Position numbers and translations under genes: made by a program. Below are positions 41,841 to 53,000 of a stretch of DNA of 64,000 nt, piece by piece. How positions within the stretch are numbered: the first letter of the stretch is position 1; each line of letters starts with the position of its first letter. The notes under the pieces are model-generated. The model was not told the origin of the DNA. It saw nothing but the letters and a program-made list of their open reading frames with translations, and searched no databases. This DNA is from Candidatus Opimibacter iunctus (GTDB taxonomy: Bacteria; Bacteroidota; Bacteroidia; Chitinophagales; Saprospiraceae): positions 62,001 to 126,000 of the forward strand of contig JADJVH010000012.1 in assembly GCA_016716665.1 (NCBI GenBank), in the 5' to 3' direction.

Positions 41841-42926
41841 ATGATCAAGACCAGTACTTGCCTCTTGCTCTTAACATGTATTTCGTTGTTGCTCTCAGGC
41901 AACTGGAGTTGTACACTTTTCGGAGGAGATGATTTATCCATTCGGTTGGATAGCCTGAACAATCCTTTACTTCATACCATAGATGCATTTGCAGTCTTGC
42001 AAACGGATAATTTGGCAGATGTACTTGAAGATGGATTTTGCTGGAATACAACAGGCAGCCCGACTGTGGCTGATAGCATTGTGGCCTTCCCAAATCCCGC
42101 CATCAGGGAGATCAATGCTACGGTTGGACATTTCTCCCCTGCACAAACCTATTTCCTCCGCGCATTTGCGCGAAACAGTAAAAAACTGGTGTATTCAGAG
42201 ACAATGCGTTTCACAACCTGGGATGGTACCCTGACAGATGCGGATGGCAACCAATATGTCGGTATCCAGATTGCAAATCAAGGGTGGATGGCAGAAAACC
42301 TCCATACTACTTCCTATGCTGATGGATCTCCCATAGCAATATCCAATGGCACCAACCGCACATACTGGTATGGTTCAGGCCATACCTATAGCCCAAATTT
42401 TGATCAGGATATTGATCAGGATGGCGATTTCGATGCGGCAGATTCACTTCTGTATGTGAACGAATATGGCCTGCTCTATTCCTGGTATGCTGCAAACAAT
42501 ATCTATGATCACACGCTCAATGCAAGCCTGCTTGGAAAAAAAGTCTATCCCGGGGTGCGAGATGTCTGCCCATATGGCTGGCACCTTCCATCCGGCATTG
42601 AATTCCAGACCCTTCGTAATAATCTGGCATCCATCTATGGATATGAAGCCTATGCCCATCACTTAACAACAACGACAGGTTGGGCAGACAATCTCAACGG
42701 TTTAGACACCTATCATTTTGCTTTAAAGCCAGGTGCATACTGGCATGAGCCTACTGCCACGCACACAAATATCTTAAAACGGGAAGCCGATCTCTGGACT
42801 GCAGATGAAGGTAATGATTCAAACGGTGGTTATGTGAGCGTCAATAACGTCGACAAACGACTCTATGGAAGTATTATTGGTAAAGCCCAACATGCGCTGT
42901 GCATCCGATGTATAAAAAACAAATGA
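41841..42926 (+). CDS. FISUMP-domain lipoprotein
   Basis: The 361-residue protein has a signal with Cys at NWSCTL near residue 24, so it may be a lipoprotein. The FISUMP (major paralogous) domain runs from about residue 130 to the end: DADGNQYVGIQIANQGWMAENL, YGLLYSWYAA, VCPYGWHLPSGIEFQTL, LWTADE and a final CIRCIKNK. The family is common on Fibrobacteres and Bacteroidota surfaces; its role is unknown. An N-terminal region (30-125) looks like a fibronectin-type beta domain. It probably shares a transcript with the GH99-like gene. Confidence 0.85.
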   Translation: MIKTSTCLLLLTCISLLLSGNWSCTLFGGDDLSIRLDSLNNPLLHTIDAFAVLQTDNLADVLEDGFCWNTTGSPTVADSIVAFPNPAIREINATVGHFSPAQTYFLRAFARNSKKLVYSETMRFTTWDGTLTDADGNQYVGIQIANQGWMAENLHTTSYADGSPIAISNGTNRTYWYGSGHTYSPNFDQDIDQDGDFDAADSLLYVNEYGLLYSWYAANNIYDHTLNASLLGKKVYPGVRDVCPYGWHLPSGIEFQTLRNNLASIYGYEAYAHHLTTTTGWADNLNGLDTYHFALKPGAYWHEPTATHTNILKREADLWTADEGNDSNGGYVSVNNVDKRLYGSIIGKAQHALCIRCIKNK

Positions 42927-43195
42927 TCAGAGCCATAGTATTTTAGCATTTTCTAGCCTCAGATGATTGTGGTGCGGAACCCAACCAATTTTGATGCGGG
43001 GATCCGGAGATTTAATTATTTTAGATTACAGACAACATAGAGTTTTATTATTTTTGAGTAAGGAATTAGCTATATTGTTTTCTCAAATCACCCGGCGCTT
43101 CCATCAACGAGGGGAGAAATACGGGGCAAAACACTGAATACAAAGACTATCCAATTGATAGTAAACATTTTATACTTTAAAACAAAACCAGACTT

Positions 43196-44644
43196 ATGCG
43201 TAATCTTTTACTTACCCTAGCATGCCTCCTGGTGCTTACGGCACTTCAGGCCCAGCAGGATGAACGTGGCTATTTTGGAATCAAGGCGGGTGTAAATATG
43301 TCCAACATCCGTTCAGCGAACCATTTTACAGATGGGGACCTCCTCAATTCAAAAATAGGCATGGCGGGCGGCCTTTTTTACCATCTTGGACTGACTAAGG
43401 CGTTGTCTATTCAACCTGAGCTTCTTTATTCTCAGATGGGTTCCGAATTTGATGCCAATGCTTTGAGGGCCGAAAGCCCTGCAGGTAAGGTCAATCTGAA
43501 CTATCTGTCCCTGCCTATCCTGATCAGGGTTAGCCCATTTAAGCCGATTGGTTTATTTGCCGGTCCTCAATTGGACTACTACCTTGGTGGTAAAGCTGAT
43601 TATGATGGTGATGTAGCTGATCAGGGCCTGTCTTATGGCAGCTCCGGTTCAAGCCAGACTTTCTTTTCAGTAACAGCAGGTGTTGAAATCAGGTTATTTA
43701 AGGCTGTAGGTATCTACGGACGCTATATCTATGGACTATCCGATATCACCAGTGGTGAGATCGGTGATCTGTTTACTGAAGGTAGCGACCTCTACAATGA
43801 TGCGCTCCAGTTTGGACTATCTATCGGCTTCCCAGGCAAACCAAAGGAAGAAATGGTTGAAGCCCAGGCGGTAATGGCACCACCATTGGATACTGACGGT
43901 GACGGTACTCCTGACCTTAACGATAACTGTCCATTGGTAGCCGGTAGCGCCAAATATAATGGCTGCCCTGTTCCAGACTCAGACGGTGACGGCATCAACG
44001 ATGAGACCGATAAATGCCCTGCCCTCTTTGGTACCTCCAAGTACATGGGTTGCCCGGTCCCTGATACAGATGGTGATGGTTTCAATGATGAGCAGGATAA
44101 ATGTCCTACTCAAGCCGGTACCTTAAAATACAATGGCTGCCCAACACCTGATACAGACGGTGACGGCATCAATGATGATAATGACCGTTGTCCTACACAG
44201 CGTGGTTCAGCCCAATACAATGGCTGCCCGGTTCCTGATTCAGATGGTGATGGTATCAATGATGATGTGGACAAATGTCCTCACTACCCAGGTGATGCTG
44301 CTAATGGTGGCTGCCCTGATATGACGATTTATTTTGCCAATGCTGAGCCAACACTTACAGCAGATGACAAGGCACGTCTTGACAAGGCTTTGGAAGTGAT
44401 CAACGACAATCCTTCTACAAACCTTTCAATTGAAGGTCATGCAAGCACAGTAGGTGATGCAGCTTCTAACATGAAACTGTCACAAAAGCGTGCTGATAAC
44501 ATCATGGAATACTTCAAATCCAAAGGCGTTGCAGCTACTCGTATGACTGCAACTGGATATGGAGAAACGATGCCAGTAACGGGCGCTAATAAAGCTGAAG
44601 GCGACCTGCTGAGCAGAAGAGTGGTGATCAAAGTCAAGCAATAA
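43196..44644 (+). CDS. OmpA-family porin with thrombospondin type-3 repeats
   Basis: The 482-residue protein has a signal peptide, an N-terminal eight-strand barrel (about 20-220) and then five calcium-binding DxDGDGxxDxxDxCP repeats (about 235-370). The OmpA C-terminal peptidoglycan-binding domain follows, with IEGHAST (GHTD in classic OmpA) and NMKLSQKRADNI. It ties the outer membrane to the cell wall. The long gap before it (42927-43195) is AT-rich and likely holds its promoter. A good terminator follows, so it is a single-gene unit and probably abundant. Confidence 0.93.
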   Translation: MRNLLLTLACLLVLTALQAQQDERGYFGIKAGVNMSNIRSANHFTDGDLLNSKIGMAGGLFYHLGLTKALSIQPELLYSQMGSEFDANALRAESPAGKVNLNYLSLPILIRVSPFKPIGLFAGPQLDYYLGGKADYDGDVADQGLSYGSSGSSQTFFSVTAGVEIRLFKAVGIYGRYIYGLSDITSGEIGDLFTEGSDLYNDALQFGLSIGFPGKPKEEMVEAQAVMAPPLDTDGDGTPDLNDNCPLVAGSAKYNGCPVPDSDGDGINDETDKCPALFGTSKYMGCPVPDTDGDGFNDEQDKCPTQAGTLKYNGCPTPDTDGDGINDDNDRCPTQRGSAQYNGCPVPDSDGDGINDDVDKCPHYPGDAANGGCPDMTIYFANAEPTLTADDKARLDKALEVINDNPSTNLSIEGHASTVGDAASNMKLSQKRADNIMEYFKSKGVAATRMTATGYGETMPVTGANKAEGDLLSRRVVIKVKQ

Positions 44645-44671
44645 GACATAAGGATATAGTTTATCCTTCTG

Positions 44672-44711
44672 AAAAAGACCTGGCTGAGCATTCAGTCAGG
44701 TCTTTTTTTTT
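44672..44711 (+). terminator. Intrinsic terminator after ompA-like gene
   Basis: AAAAGACCTG / CAGGTCTTTT with an inner CTGA-GCAT-TCAG stem, followed by a long T tract. Confidence 0.9.
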
Positions 44712-44802
44712 ATGCTCCACCTTGATTTTGTGCCGGACTCCTACAATTGAAAGACCGCCGGTTGACGCCTACCGATTCGCTGATAGATGTTATGTTTACA
44801 TA

Positions 44803-46110
44803 ATGAAACCCTGCATAGTCCTTTTACTGATTGCACTTTCCTGTTCGATGCATGGCCAGGTGTATACCTCTTATTATACCGGGAATGTGAATGACACTCT
44901 TGTCCCCGGGCTCGGAGGTGTATGCATGATGGGCGGTGCATCAGAACATGACGAAGCCATGAAATGGTTTCTCCGTCAGTGCAACGGAGGAGATGTTCTC
45001 GTGTTGAGGGCCAGCGGATCAAACGGGTATAATAATTACCTCTACAGTCAGTTGGGCATAGAGGTAAACTCAGTAGAAACAATCGTATGCAATTCAGCAC
45101 AGGCCTCGTATGACCCGTATGTGCTTCAAAAAATCAGCCAGGCAGAAGGGATCTGGTTTGCAGGTGGTGACCAATGGGATTACGTGTCCTACTGGAGAGA
45201 CACACCGGTAGACAGCCTGATCAACCAGGGTATTGCAGAACGACAGATAGTCATCGGTGGTACCAGTGCAGGCATGGCCATCCTGGGTGGATTTTACTTT
45301 TCAGCAAAAAACGGGACCGTCACTTCGGGTGCTGCCTTGGCCAACCCATACACCAGCAAAGTCACTGTAGACTCCAATTCCTTTATTCGGACGCCATATC
45401 TCAGCAATGTGATTACAGACACACACTACGACAACCCGGATCGAAAAGGTCGCCAGATCACATTTCTCGCGAGAATCTACACTGACTGGGGAGCGGAAGC
45501 AAGAGGCATCGCCTGTGATGAGTATACGGCACTCTGTATCGGCACGGATGGGATAGCGCATGCCTATGGGGACTACCCGGACAATGACGACAATGCATGG
45601 TTTATCCAAACCAACTGCGAGCTCGAAACACGTGGTCCCGAGAAATGCATCAACGGAAGCCCCTTGATATGGGATCAGCAGCAGACCGCCTTAAAGGCTT
45701 ACAATATCAAAGGCACCAATACGGGCGCTAACACCTTTGACCTCAATACATTTGGTTCAGGGACCGGAGGAGATTGGTATAATTGGTATGTGACCAACGG
45801 GGTTTTCAATTCCTCAGAGAGTGACCGACTCCATTGCCAGCCCTCTGCACTGGAAGACATAAAGGATGAATCTTTTCCTTTCGTTGTATTTCCAAACCCC
45901 TATCATAGCGGGCCTATAGTAATCAATTATGCAGGCTATGGATCAGCATCAATTGACCTGATGGATATGCAAGGAAGAAAGATAGACGCAGTAACAAATT
46001 CCGGGGTCAATACAACAACACTCACTCCGGCTTTGATGCAACCTGGTGTCTATATCCTGAGTGTGGCGCTGGATCATAAAAGATATACCAGGAAAATTAT
46101 CGTGTATTAA
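44803..46110 (+). CDS. Exported cyanophycinase-like S51 peptidase with T9SS domain
   Basis: The 435-residue protein starts at ATG 44803 with a signal peptide (MKPCIVLLLIALSCSMHGQ). It has the peptidase S51 fold: GGVCMMGGASEHDEAM near residue 27, IWFAGGDQWDYVSYW near 118, and the nucleophile elbow IGGTSAGMAILGG near 152. A later TDTHYDNPDRKGR supplies a likely His. The final 80 residues form a T9SS sorting domain (VFPNPYHSGPIVIN ... GVYILSVAL). S51 members cut cyanophycin (multi-L-arginyl-poly-Asp) or Asp-dipeptides. Export here suggests scavenging of external polymer; the true substrate is inference. Confidence 0.86.
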   Translation: MKPCIVLLLIALSCSMHGQVYTSYYTGNVNDTLVPGLGGVCMMGGASEHDEAMKWFLRQCNGGDVLVLRASGSNGYNNYLYSQLGIEVNSVETIVCNSAQASYDPYVLQKISQAEGIWFAGGDQWDYVSYWRDTPVDSLINQGIAERQIVIGGTSAGMAILGGFYFSAKNGTVTSGAALANPYTSKVTVDSNSFIRTPYLSNVITDTHYDNPDRKGRQITFLARIYTDWGAEARGIACDEYTALCIGTDGIAHAYGDYPDNDDNAWFIQTNCELETRGPEKCINGSPLIWDQQQTALKAYNIKGTNTGANTFDLNTFGSGTGGDWYNWYVTNGVFNSSESDRLHCQPSALEDIKDESFPFVVFPNPYHSGPIVINYAGYGSASIDLMDMQGRKIDAVTNSGVNTTTLTPALMQPGVYILSVALDHKRYTRKIIVY

Positions 46111-46181
46111 AGTATAGTGCCTGAAAAGTTCAGGTATCAACTAACATATACTTCCGGGGTGAGAAAATTATTGCCTGTCGG

Positions 46182-47318
46182 TTAAAACTTTTTCCCAAAC
46201 ACGATCCCGCGTGGGCTGCTGCCGGCACTCACATAAAACGGCTCAGCACCACTTCCATCAGGATTGGCACGCATGATGGTTCCCAGATTTCGATCGCCCC
46301 AATATATCTGCTGGCTACCAGGCTCAAAACCCAGCGCATAGACAACCCTTGATATCCCCGTGGTCAATACAGCAACCCCAGAACCATCAAGATTTGCAGA
46401 CTTTAGATGTATGTCTCCTGTTGCAACATACTGATCATAGTATATCCGGTCACCGGCTGCGAGGATGCTACCGCCTTCGACAAGTGGAATAATCTCTGCT
46501 TCTCCGGAGCCATCGAGCTTCTTGCGCCAGACACCACCATTATAGTTGATCCAGAACAGCGTACCCGTGCCAGGATCAATAGCGATGCCATCAGGATCAT
46601 TAGCCTGACCGGTCACAAAATCCTCCAGCTGATTGACATCTGAATTGCCCAGATCTCCACGCTGTATGCCGCTGTCTGTATCCCAATACAATTGATTAGC
46701 CTGGTAGTCTATGGCCAACCCATTAGGCCCAATCAATCCACTCCTGAAGACTACCTGTTCCTCACCATCGAGGTTGGTCCGCAGGATCTGGCCGCCATCA
46801 TAATCACTGATGTAAAGATGATCATGCACTGTATCAATGGTCATGCCATAGGAACTCTGGATCCCATTCACAGGCAGTTGCTCAAAGATGGGCGCCTCCT
46901 CATTGACCAGTGCCCTGAACACAAAACTCCCGTCTGTAAAATAAATCGGTGTCCCACTTGCATCCGGATTCTTGATGACGATGGTCTGCGAGGTCTGTTT
47001 GATCTCAAGGGACGCATCAGTCACTGCCACCAGGTTGACCACAAAGGCACCTGGTTGCAGATAAGTATGAACAGGATTCACCACCTCCGAAGATTCCCCA
47101 TCACCAAAACTCCAGTAATAGGAAACCTGTCCTGCCCGCTCCGGCACGATAGATGTATTGGTAAAGGTGACCGTCGCCGGTGCAACAGCATCATGATCGA
47201 TCACATAAGTGAAACCAGGCACTGTACTGGCCGGTGGTACCGGATAATCATCTTCCTTGCATCCGTGCAGCAATATAATGCCGACCACGAGCAACCATAA
47301 GTGGTGAATCCTGCGCAT
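46182..47318 (-). CDS. Lipoprotein with PKD domain and YWTD beta-propeller
   Basis: The 378-residue protein has a lipobox (LLHGC, Cys20), a PKD domain near 30-115 (VSYYWSFGDGESSEVVNPVHTY), and a six-bladed LDL-receptor YWTD-type propeller (about 125-375). Propeller repeats include HLYISDYDGGQILRTNLDG, QLYWDTDSGIQRG and QIYWGDRNLGTIMRANPDGS. It ends the SusC operon and is a close paralogue of the next gene upstream. A surface-exposed role in binding the ligand taken up by SusC/SusD is likely; no enzyme motif is seen. Confidence 0.85.
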   Translation of the reverse strand: MRRIHHLWLLVVGIILLHGCKEDDYPVPPASTVPGFTYVIDHDAVAPATVTFTNTSIVPERAGQVSYYWSFGDGESSEVVNPVHTYLQPGAFVVNLVAVTDASLEIKQTSQTIVIKNPDASGTPIYFTDGSFVFRALVNEEAPIFEQLPVNGIQSSYGMTIDTVHDHLYISDYDGGQILRTNLDGEEQVVFRSGLIGPNGLAIDYQANQLYWDTDSGIQRGDLGNSDVNQLEDFVTGQANDPDGIAIDPGTGTLFWINYNGGVWRKKLDGSGEAEIIPLVEGGSILAAGDRIYYDQYVATGDIHLKSANLDGSGVAVLTTGISRVVYALGFEPGSQQIYWGDRNLGTIMRANPDGSGAEPFYVSAGSSPRGIVFGKKF

Positions 47319-47320
47319 GC

Positions 47321-48664
47321 TTATTGTTTTAATATGATACCTCTCGGGCTGTCAAGTCCGGTCTTGAGAACTTCAGGGCTGCTACCATCCAGATTGGCCC
47401 TGGTCAACTCTCCTGAATCACGTCCTGACCAATAAAGTTTATTGTCCGTATAGTCAATGGCCATTCCATACATCCTGGTCCCATTGGCATCAATCACGAT
47501 CTGGCCAGTTCCGTCCAGGTTGGCTCTGATCAGGGTTGCTGAATTCTGGTCTTCAAAATAGAGTTTGTCATTGACCGCATCTACCAGTATACCATACCCA
47601 TAGACACCAGGTACAATGACCACAGGATTGGAACCATCCAGGTTGGCCATATACAGGTTTTCAAAATTGACTTCATAGAAGTACATCTTGTCATTGTCCA
47701 GATCGAGCGCTATCGCCCGCATCAACCCATCTGTGATATTGACGATACCTATTTCCTGATTTGTTCCATCAAGGTTAGCCCTCGATACATTGCCGATATC
47801 ATCTACCCAATATACCTTTCCTGCATCCGTATCTAAGGCTATGCCATAAGGATCAGTCAGTCCGGTCACGATGGCTTCGAGTCCGCTGCCATCACTGTTC
47901 ATTCGCCATATCTTCCCTTCAGGAATCACTTCAAAATCGCTGAAATAGATTTTATCTGCTGCTGCATCATACGCCATGCCTGCTCCGCCTTTGCCTGTAA
48001 GATCCAAAACATCTGTCACTGTGCCACTGCCATCGAGTGCAAGCTTCCTGATCAGGGTTGCATTGTATTCGATGTAGAAAAGTTCCTTTACATCTGCACC
48101 TTGCGCTACAGTGATCGATTTGGTATATACGCCTTGTCCTCCGCCGCCATTAGCTTTGAGCGTCACATTGTATGTACCGCCTGCTGCATAGGTGAAGGTC
48201 GGGTTTTGATCTGTGGATGTAGTGTTGCCCGGATCCCCAAATGACCACTCATAGGAGGTGGCGCCTTTGGAATCATTGGCAAACTGAACAGGCACACCAC
48301 TGACGATATTGGATTCATCGACTACTGTGTATGAGGTGAATGGCAGTACCCTGATGTTTCTGGTGATCAGTTCAGTGCCTCCTGATCCTGTAGCAGACAA
48401 GGTGACCACAAATACATTAGAGGTCGCATATGCTTTCTGCGGCGATGGCTCAGTGGATGAATTACCATCCCCAAAACTCCAGACAAAAGAAGTAGCATTT
48501 GCGGAGGTGTTGGTAAACTGGATGACTTCATCGACGGCAGCGGTATCCTTGCTCACGGTAAAGCCTGCGGTCGGAGTAGGTTGAGGATCATCATCCTTCT
48601 TACAGGAACTCGCGATCACAAATGCCGAAAGGATGGCAAACAGGAAAAAATGTTTTGTTTTCAT
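47321..48664 (-). CDS. Lipoprotein with two PKD domains and YWTD beta-propeller
   Basis: The 447-residue protein has a lipobox (VIASSCKKDD, Cys21), a PKD domain at about 30-110 (SFVWSFGDGNSSTEPSPQ), a second near 115-190 (SYEWSFGDPGNTTSTDQNPT) and a YWTD propeller over the remaining 250 residues (KIYFSDFEVIPEGKIWRM, KVYWVDDIGNVSRANLDG, KLYWSGRDSGELTRANLDGS). Compared with the downstream paralogue it has one more PKD domain. Two bases separate the pair, and 29 bases separate it from susD. It is likely a surface ligand-binding partner of the SusC/SusD complex. Confidence 0.86.
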   Translation of the reverse strand: MKTKHFFLFAILSAFVIASSCKKDDDPQPTPTAGFTVSKDTAAVDEVIQFTNTSANATSFVWSFGDGNSSTEPSPQKAYATSNVFVVTLSATGSGGTELITRNIRVLPFTSYTVVDESNIVSGVPVQFANDSKGATSYEWSFGDPGNTTSTDQNPTFTYAAGGTYNVTLKANGGGGQGVYTKSITVAQGADVKELFYIEYNATLIRKLALDGSGTVTDVLDLTGKGGAGMAYDAAADKIYFSDFEVIPEGKIWRMNSDGSGLEAIVTGLTDPYGIALDTDAGKVYWVDDIGNVSRANLDGTNQEIGIVNITDGLMRAIALDLDNDKMYFYEVNFENLYMANLDGSNPVVIVPGVYGYGILVDAVNDKLYFEDQNSATLIRANLDGTGQIVIDANGTRMYGMAIDYTDNKLYWSGRDSGELTRANLDGSSPEVLKTGLDSPRGIILKQ

Positions 48665-48693
48665 AATTGGATAATTAAAAGTGTATACGTGAT

Positions 48694-50019
48694 TTAATAG
48701 CCGGGGTTTTGGTACATCTCCGGATTTGTATTGGTCAGCAATTCACTCAGTGGAATCGGAAACAACGTCTGGTTGATGGAGGTGACTGTGGGCAACACAT
48801 CCACTGCCCTGCCTGTGCGTACCAGGTCAAACCAGCGGTGCCCTTCAAATGCAAATTCAAAGCGCCTTTCGCTTTCGATGGCGAGCAGGAGGTCTGTATA
48901 CGTAGAGGCGGTGACATCCCCAAGTCCAGCCCTGTTGCGCACCTGATTGATATCATCCTTGATGGTGAGTATGTTTCCCTCCAGGTGAATATTGGCCTCA
49001 GCCCGGATGAGATACATCTCTGCATAGCGAATGACTATAAAATTGTCCGCCCCTGTAGAGAGATCATCATACTTGATCACATAGGGAGCCGTACCGGAAT
49101 ATGCATATGTAGCGGCAAAACGCTGATCATTGGGTGCATACCCGGATACCAGGTCCGGAGCAGGTGCCACTTCTCCCCTGCCGTTTTCCGCAAGCGGAAA
49201 ATTATATTCTGCTATGCGGTTACGGTCGAGAGCGGTAAAATCGACTTCAAAAATAGATTCACCGTTTTCTTCACTTGCAAATACAGCATCATAATCCGGA
49301 AGCAGGGAGTACTTTCCACTGCTGATCACTTTAAAGGCTGAAGCTGCCGCCTGTGTATAATCTCTCTTGTAGAGATAGACCCTTGCGAGCAATGCATCAG
49401 CTGCCAGGCCTGAAGCCCTGATCTTGCTTCCTGTAGATGGAAGGTGTGCGGAGGCATACTGGAGGTCTTCAATGATTTGCTGATATACGGCATCGGTATT
49501 GTCGCGTCCAACGTTGATATCCGCCAGGCCTGCTGTGGGAGATGTCTTGATGGGTATAGCTCCAAAATAATTGAGCAAGTTGAAATGATGTAGTGCACGG
49601 ATAAAATACAGCTCTGCCCGTGCCTGATCTTTTTGCGTCTGTGTCAGCCCCGGTATGCCATCCACTTTTGAAATCACATTGTTGGCAACATTGATTCCGT
49701 CATAGATCGATGACCATATTCCGTCTACTGAATAATTTTCAGGCAGGATGACATTGTTGTCCACTTCTGCATAGGCTACTGCTGTAGCATTGTCAGGATG
49801 CACAAGGTTGTCTGCAGCGAGATCAGCAAAGATGCTATAAGTCCTGCCATAATAACTCAGGCTTTGAAGGGAAGAATAGGCCCCTAGAATACCCCTTTCG
49901 AGGTCTGCCGCGTTTTTAAATGCTTCACTCGCGGGGATGGTATTGTATGGCTCGACATCAAGGACATCACAAGAGATAATCGAAGCCAGCAGGATGATTG
50001 CGTATATATACTTTCTCAT
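48694..50019 (-). CDS. SusD/RagB family outer-membrane lipoprotein
   Basis: The 441-residue protein has a lipobox (LASIISCDVL, Cys17) and SusD marks. These include PYNTIPASEAFKNAADLERGILGAYSSLQS at the start (quoted as a continuous helix pair), a TPR-like segment RAELYFIRALHHFNLLNYFG and the C-terminal FEFAFEGHRWFDLVRTGRA. SusD proteins cap their SusC transporter and bind the substrate. The gene begins one base after the SusC stop codon, so the two are tightly coupled. Confidence 0.95.
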   Translation of the reverse strand: MRKYIYAIILLASIISCDVLDVEPYNTIPASEAFKNAADLERGILGAYSSLQSLSYYGRTYSIFADLAADNLVHPDNATAVAYAEVDNNVILPENYSVDGIWSSIYDGINVANNVISKVDGIPGLTQTQKDQARAELYFIRALHHFNLLNYFGAIPIKTSPTAGLADINVGRDNTDAVYQQIIEDLQYASAHLPSTGSKIRASGLAADALLARVYLYKRDYTQAAASAFKVISSGKYSLLPDYDAVFASEENGESIFEVDFTALDRNRIAEYNFPLAENGRGEVAPAPDLVSGYAPNDQRFAATYAYSGTAPYVIKYDDLSTGADNFIVIRYAEMYLIRAEANIHLEGNILTIKDDINQVRNRAGLGDVTASTYTDLLLAIESERRFEFAFEGHRWFDLVRTGRAVDVLPTVTSINQTLFPIPLSELLTNTNPEMYQNPGY

Positions 50020-50020
50020 G

Positions 50021-53000
50021 TTAGAATGTCAGATTAAGGCCAAAGGAATAAATTCTCGCCTGTGGAAAGGTGAAAAAATCAGTCCCGATCACCGCGTTGT
50101 CATTTCCGAGGTAATTGACTTCAGGATCCAGCCCCGAATATTTGGTCAGGGTGAATAGGTTTTGTCCTGTAAAATAGACCCTGAAGCCTGATATCGATTG
50201 TTTGATTTTCTCACCCATGTGGAAGGTGTATCCCAGGGTAAGGTTTTTCAACCGGAGGTAGGATCCGTCTTCAATAAATCGTGAGGATACTCTTACATTG
50301 GATGCCGCCAGTTCCGGGTCATTGGTGGCTGCAGGAATATTGGTGATGTCACCAGGTTGTTGCCAGCGATCATTGATGACCGCGAGTTGATTATCACCTC
50401 CCTGTAATGATTCAAGGAAAAGCCTGGAACCATTGAACACATCATTACCCTGTGAGCCCTGGAAGAATATATTCAGGTCAAAACCCTTGTAGGTAAAGAT
50501 GTTGGTAAAGCCATAGATAAAATCCGGATGCGGATTGCCCACCTTGGTGCGGTCAGCCGTGGTGATCTTGCCATCAAAATTTTTATCCGCAAAGACTACA
50601 GCACCGGTCGAAGGATCTACGCCCAGCCATTCATAACTATAGAATATACCAATAGGCTCACCTACTTCTATGCGATTGCTCCCTCGTCCGATATCATCGA
50701 TTGGCTGGTCATTGTACAATTCGAGTACTTTATTGCGGTTGACCGATACATTCAACATCGTCTGCCATCGAAACGCTGAATTCTTGAGATTGTCGGTGGT
50801 GAGTGAAAGTTCAACGCCTTGGTTTTCTACACGTCCCACATTTTCAGTGATCGTGGCAAAGCCGGATGAAGTAGGCAAAGGCCTGTCAAGCAGGAGATCT
50901 TTAGTCTGCTTGTTGTAATAATCTGCAGTGATCAATACCCTGTCTTCAAACAATCCCACATCAAGGCCTACGTCAAACTGGGAGGTAGTCTCCCATTTCA
51001 GATCAGGATTGGGAATATTGGCTGGATAGATACCCGGTTGATCCGCATAGGACGTATTCCCATACACTTCCGCATAGAGGAAGGGAGGGATATCATCATT
51101 ACCTGTGAGTCCATAACTGGCCCTGATCTTGAGCTCTGAGATTGAACCAGCATTGAAGAATCCTTCTTCAGAAATGCGCCATCCTGCTGATGCAGCCGGG
51201 AAAAATCCATTGCGGTTGTTTTCACTGAAATTGGACGAACCATCAAGACGACCTGAAATGGAAAACAAATAGGTATTGCTGATCGTATAGTTTCCTCTGA
51301 AGATCCATGAGCGCAGTCCCTGGTCAAATGCATCAGAACTGGCAGATACTATGGTGGAAGCAGAATTAATATACTCCAGGGCGGGATCGGCATAATCCTG
51401 TGCCCTGATAAATGAACTGCGGGACTGATACTTTTCAAAACTGTACCCTGCCTGCAGTTCAACCATCTGTTGATTGAAATCCCTGTGATATTTCAGGAAG
51501 TTGTTAGATACAAGGTTAGACACATTAGAGTAGGTCTCAAATCCCAATCCATTGTATTTGGCACCTTGTACGGTCTTGATAGATTCATAAGCGTGCTCCC
51601 TGAAATCCAGGAAGTCGATTCCCCACTTGGTGTTGAAGCTCAACCCGGGAAGGATGGTATAATCAGCATACACATTGGCCAGCGCGCGGTATGAATAATT
51701 TTCATTGATGGCTTCATTGGCGATAGAGACTGCGTTGGAGTATGGTCCATCCTGGTTGTAGCTCCCGTCTTCGTTGTAGACCGGAAAGATTGCCGGCGTT
51801 GAGATCCCATTTGGTAAAGGGCCATGCAGTGTCTGGTCTCCTTCGACACGGTTTGTCTTGGCATAGGACAAGCCGATACTGGTGCCGATAGTGAGATTCT
51901 TTGAAAGGTGGTGGTCTACATTTACACGGCCATTGAGCCTGTTATAATCCGTCCCGATGACGATGCCTTCCTGGGTGAAAAAATTTCCACTGATAAAGAA
52001 AGTCGTCTTATCATTACCTCCGAGGGTAGAGAGCTCATATTGTTGCATTGGAGCCGTCCTGAAAATCACATCCTGCCAGTTGACATCAATTGTATTGTCG
52101 GCAATTTCTTCAGGTGAAAACACCTCTGCATTCGCGAGGTCATTCCGGTATACTTTCCAGTCATGGGCATTGAGCATATCCAGGCGACGCCAGGTCTCCT
52201 GTACACCGTATGAGGCAGAGAAGCGAGAAACGGCCTTTGAACCTGATCCACGCTTGGTAGTGATCAGGATAACACCGTTAGAAGCCCTCGCCCCGTAGAT
52301 TGAAGCTGCCGAGGCATCCTTAAGTACGCTGATCGATTCAATATCCGCGGGACTCAGGTCAGTCAATGCATTGACGCCCTGCCCTTCATATCCTACCTGG
52401 GCAAAATCACCTGTGGTCACTGGTATGCCATCGATTACATAAAGTGGCTGACTTGATCCTCCGATAGAACTCACCCCCCGGATACGGACAGACATTTCGC
52501 CACCGGGCGTACCTGAATTCTGAGAGACCTGTACCCCTGTTGTCTGACCCTGGATGAGCCCGTCAATTGTTGAGACAGGCAGATCCTTGAGTGCATCCCC
52601 ATCTACTATTCCGATTGATCCGGTCAGCAATTTGCGTTGCTCCACACCATAGCCCACGACGACTACTTCAGAGAGGGCATTGGCATCCGGTTGCAACACG
52701 ATATTGATGATCCGCTGACCATTGATATCCACTACCTGCCGGACAAAGCCGAGATATGAATACTCCAGGGAGACAGTGGTAGCAGGCAGGGTGATACTGT
52801 ATGCACCCGTTTCATTTGAAATCGTACCAATGGCAGTACCTGTGGCCGTGATCCCTGCTCCTGGCAATGTATTCCCCTCTGTATCCGTGATGGTGCCAGT
52901 GATCGTGATCTCCTGCTGGTCCTGAGCCTGTAGGAGCATAGGTGTGCAGGAGATAAAAAACAGGATGGCCAAAAGGCTGAGGAACTGATGTTGCCAATAT

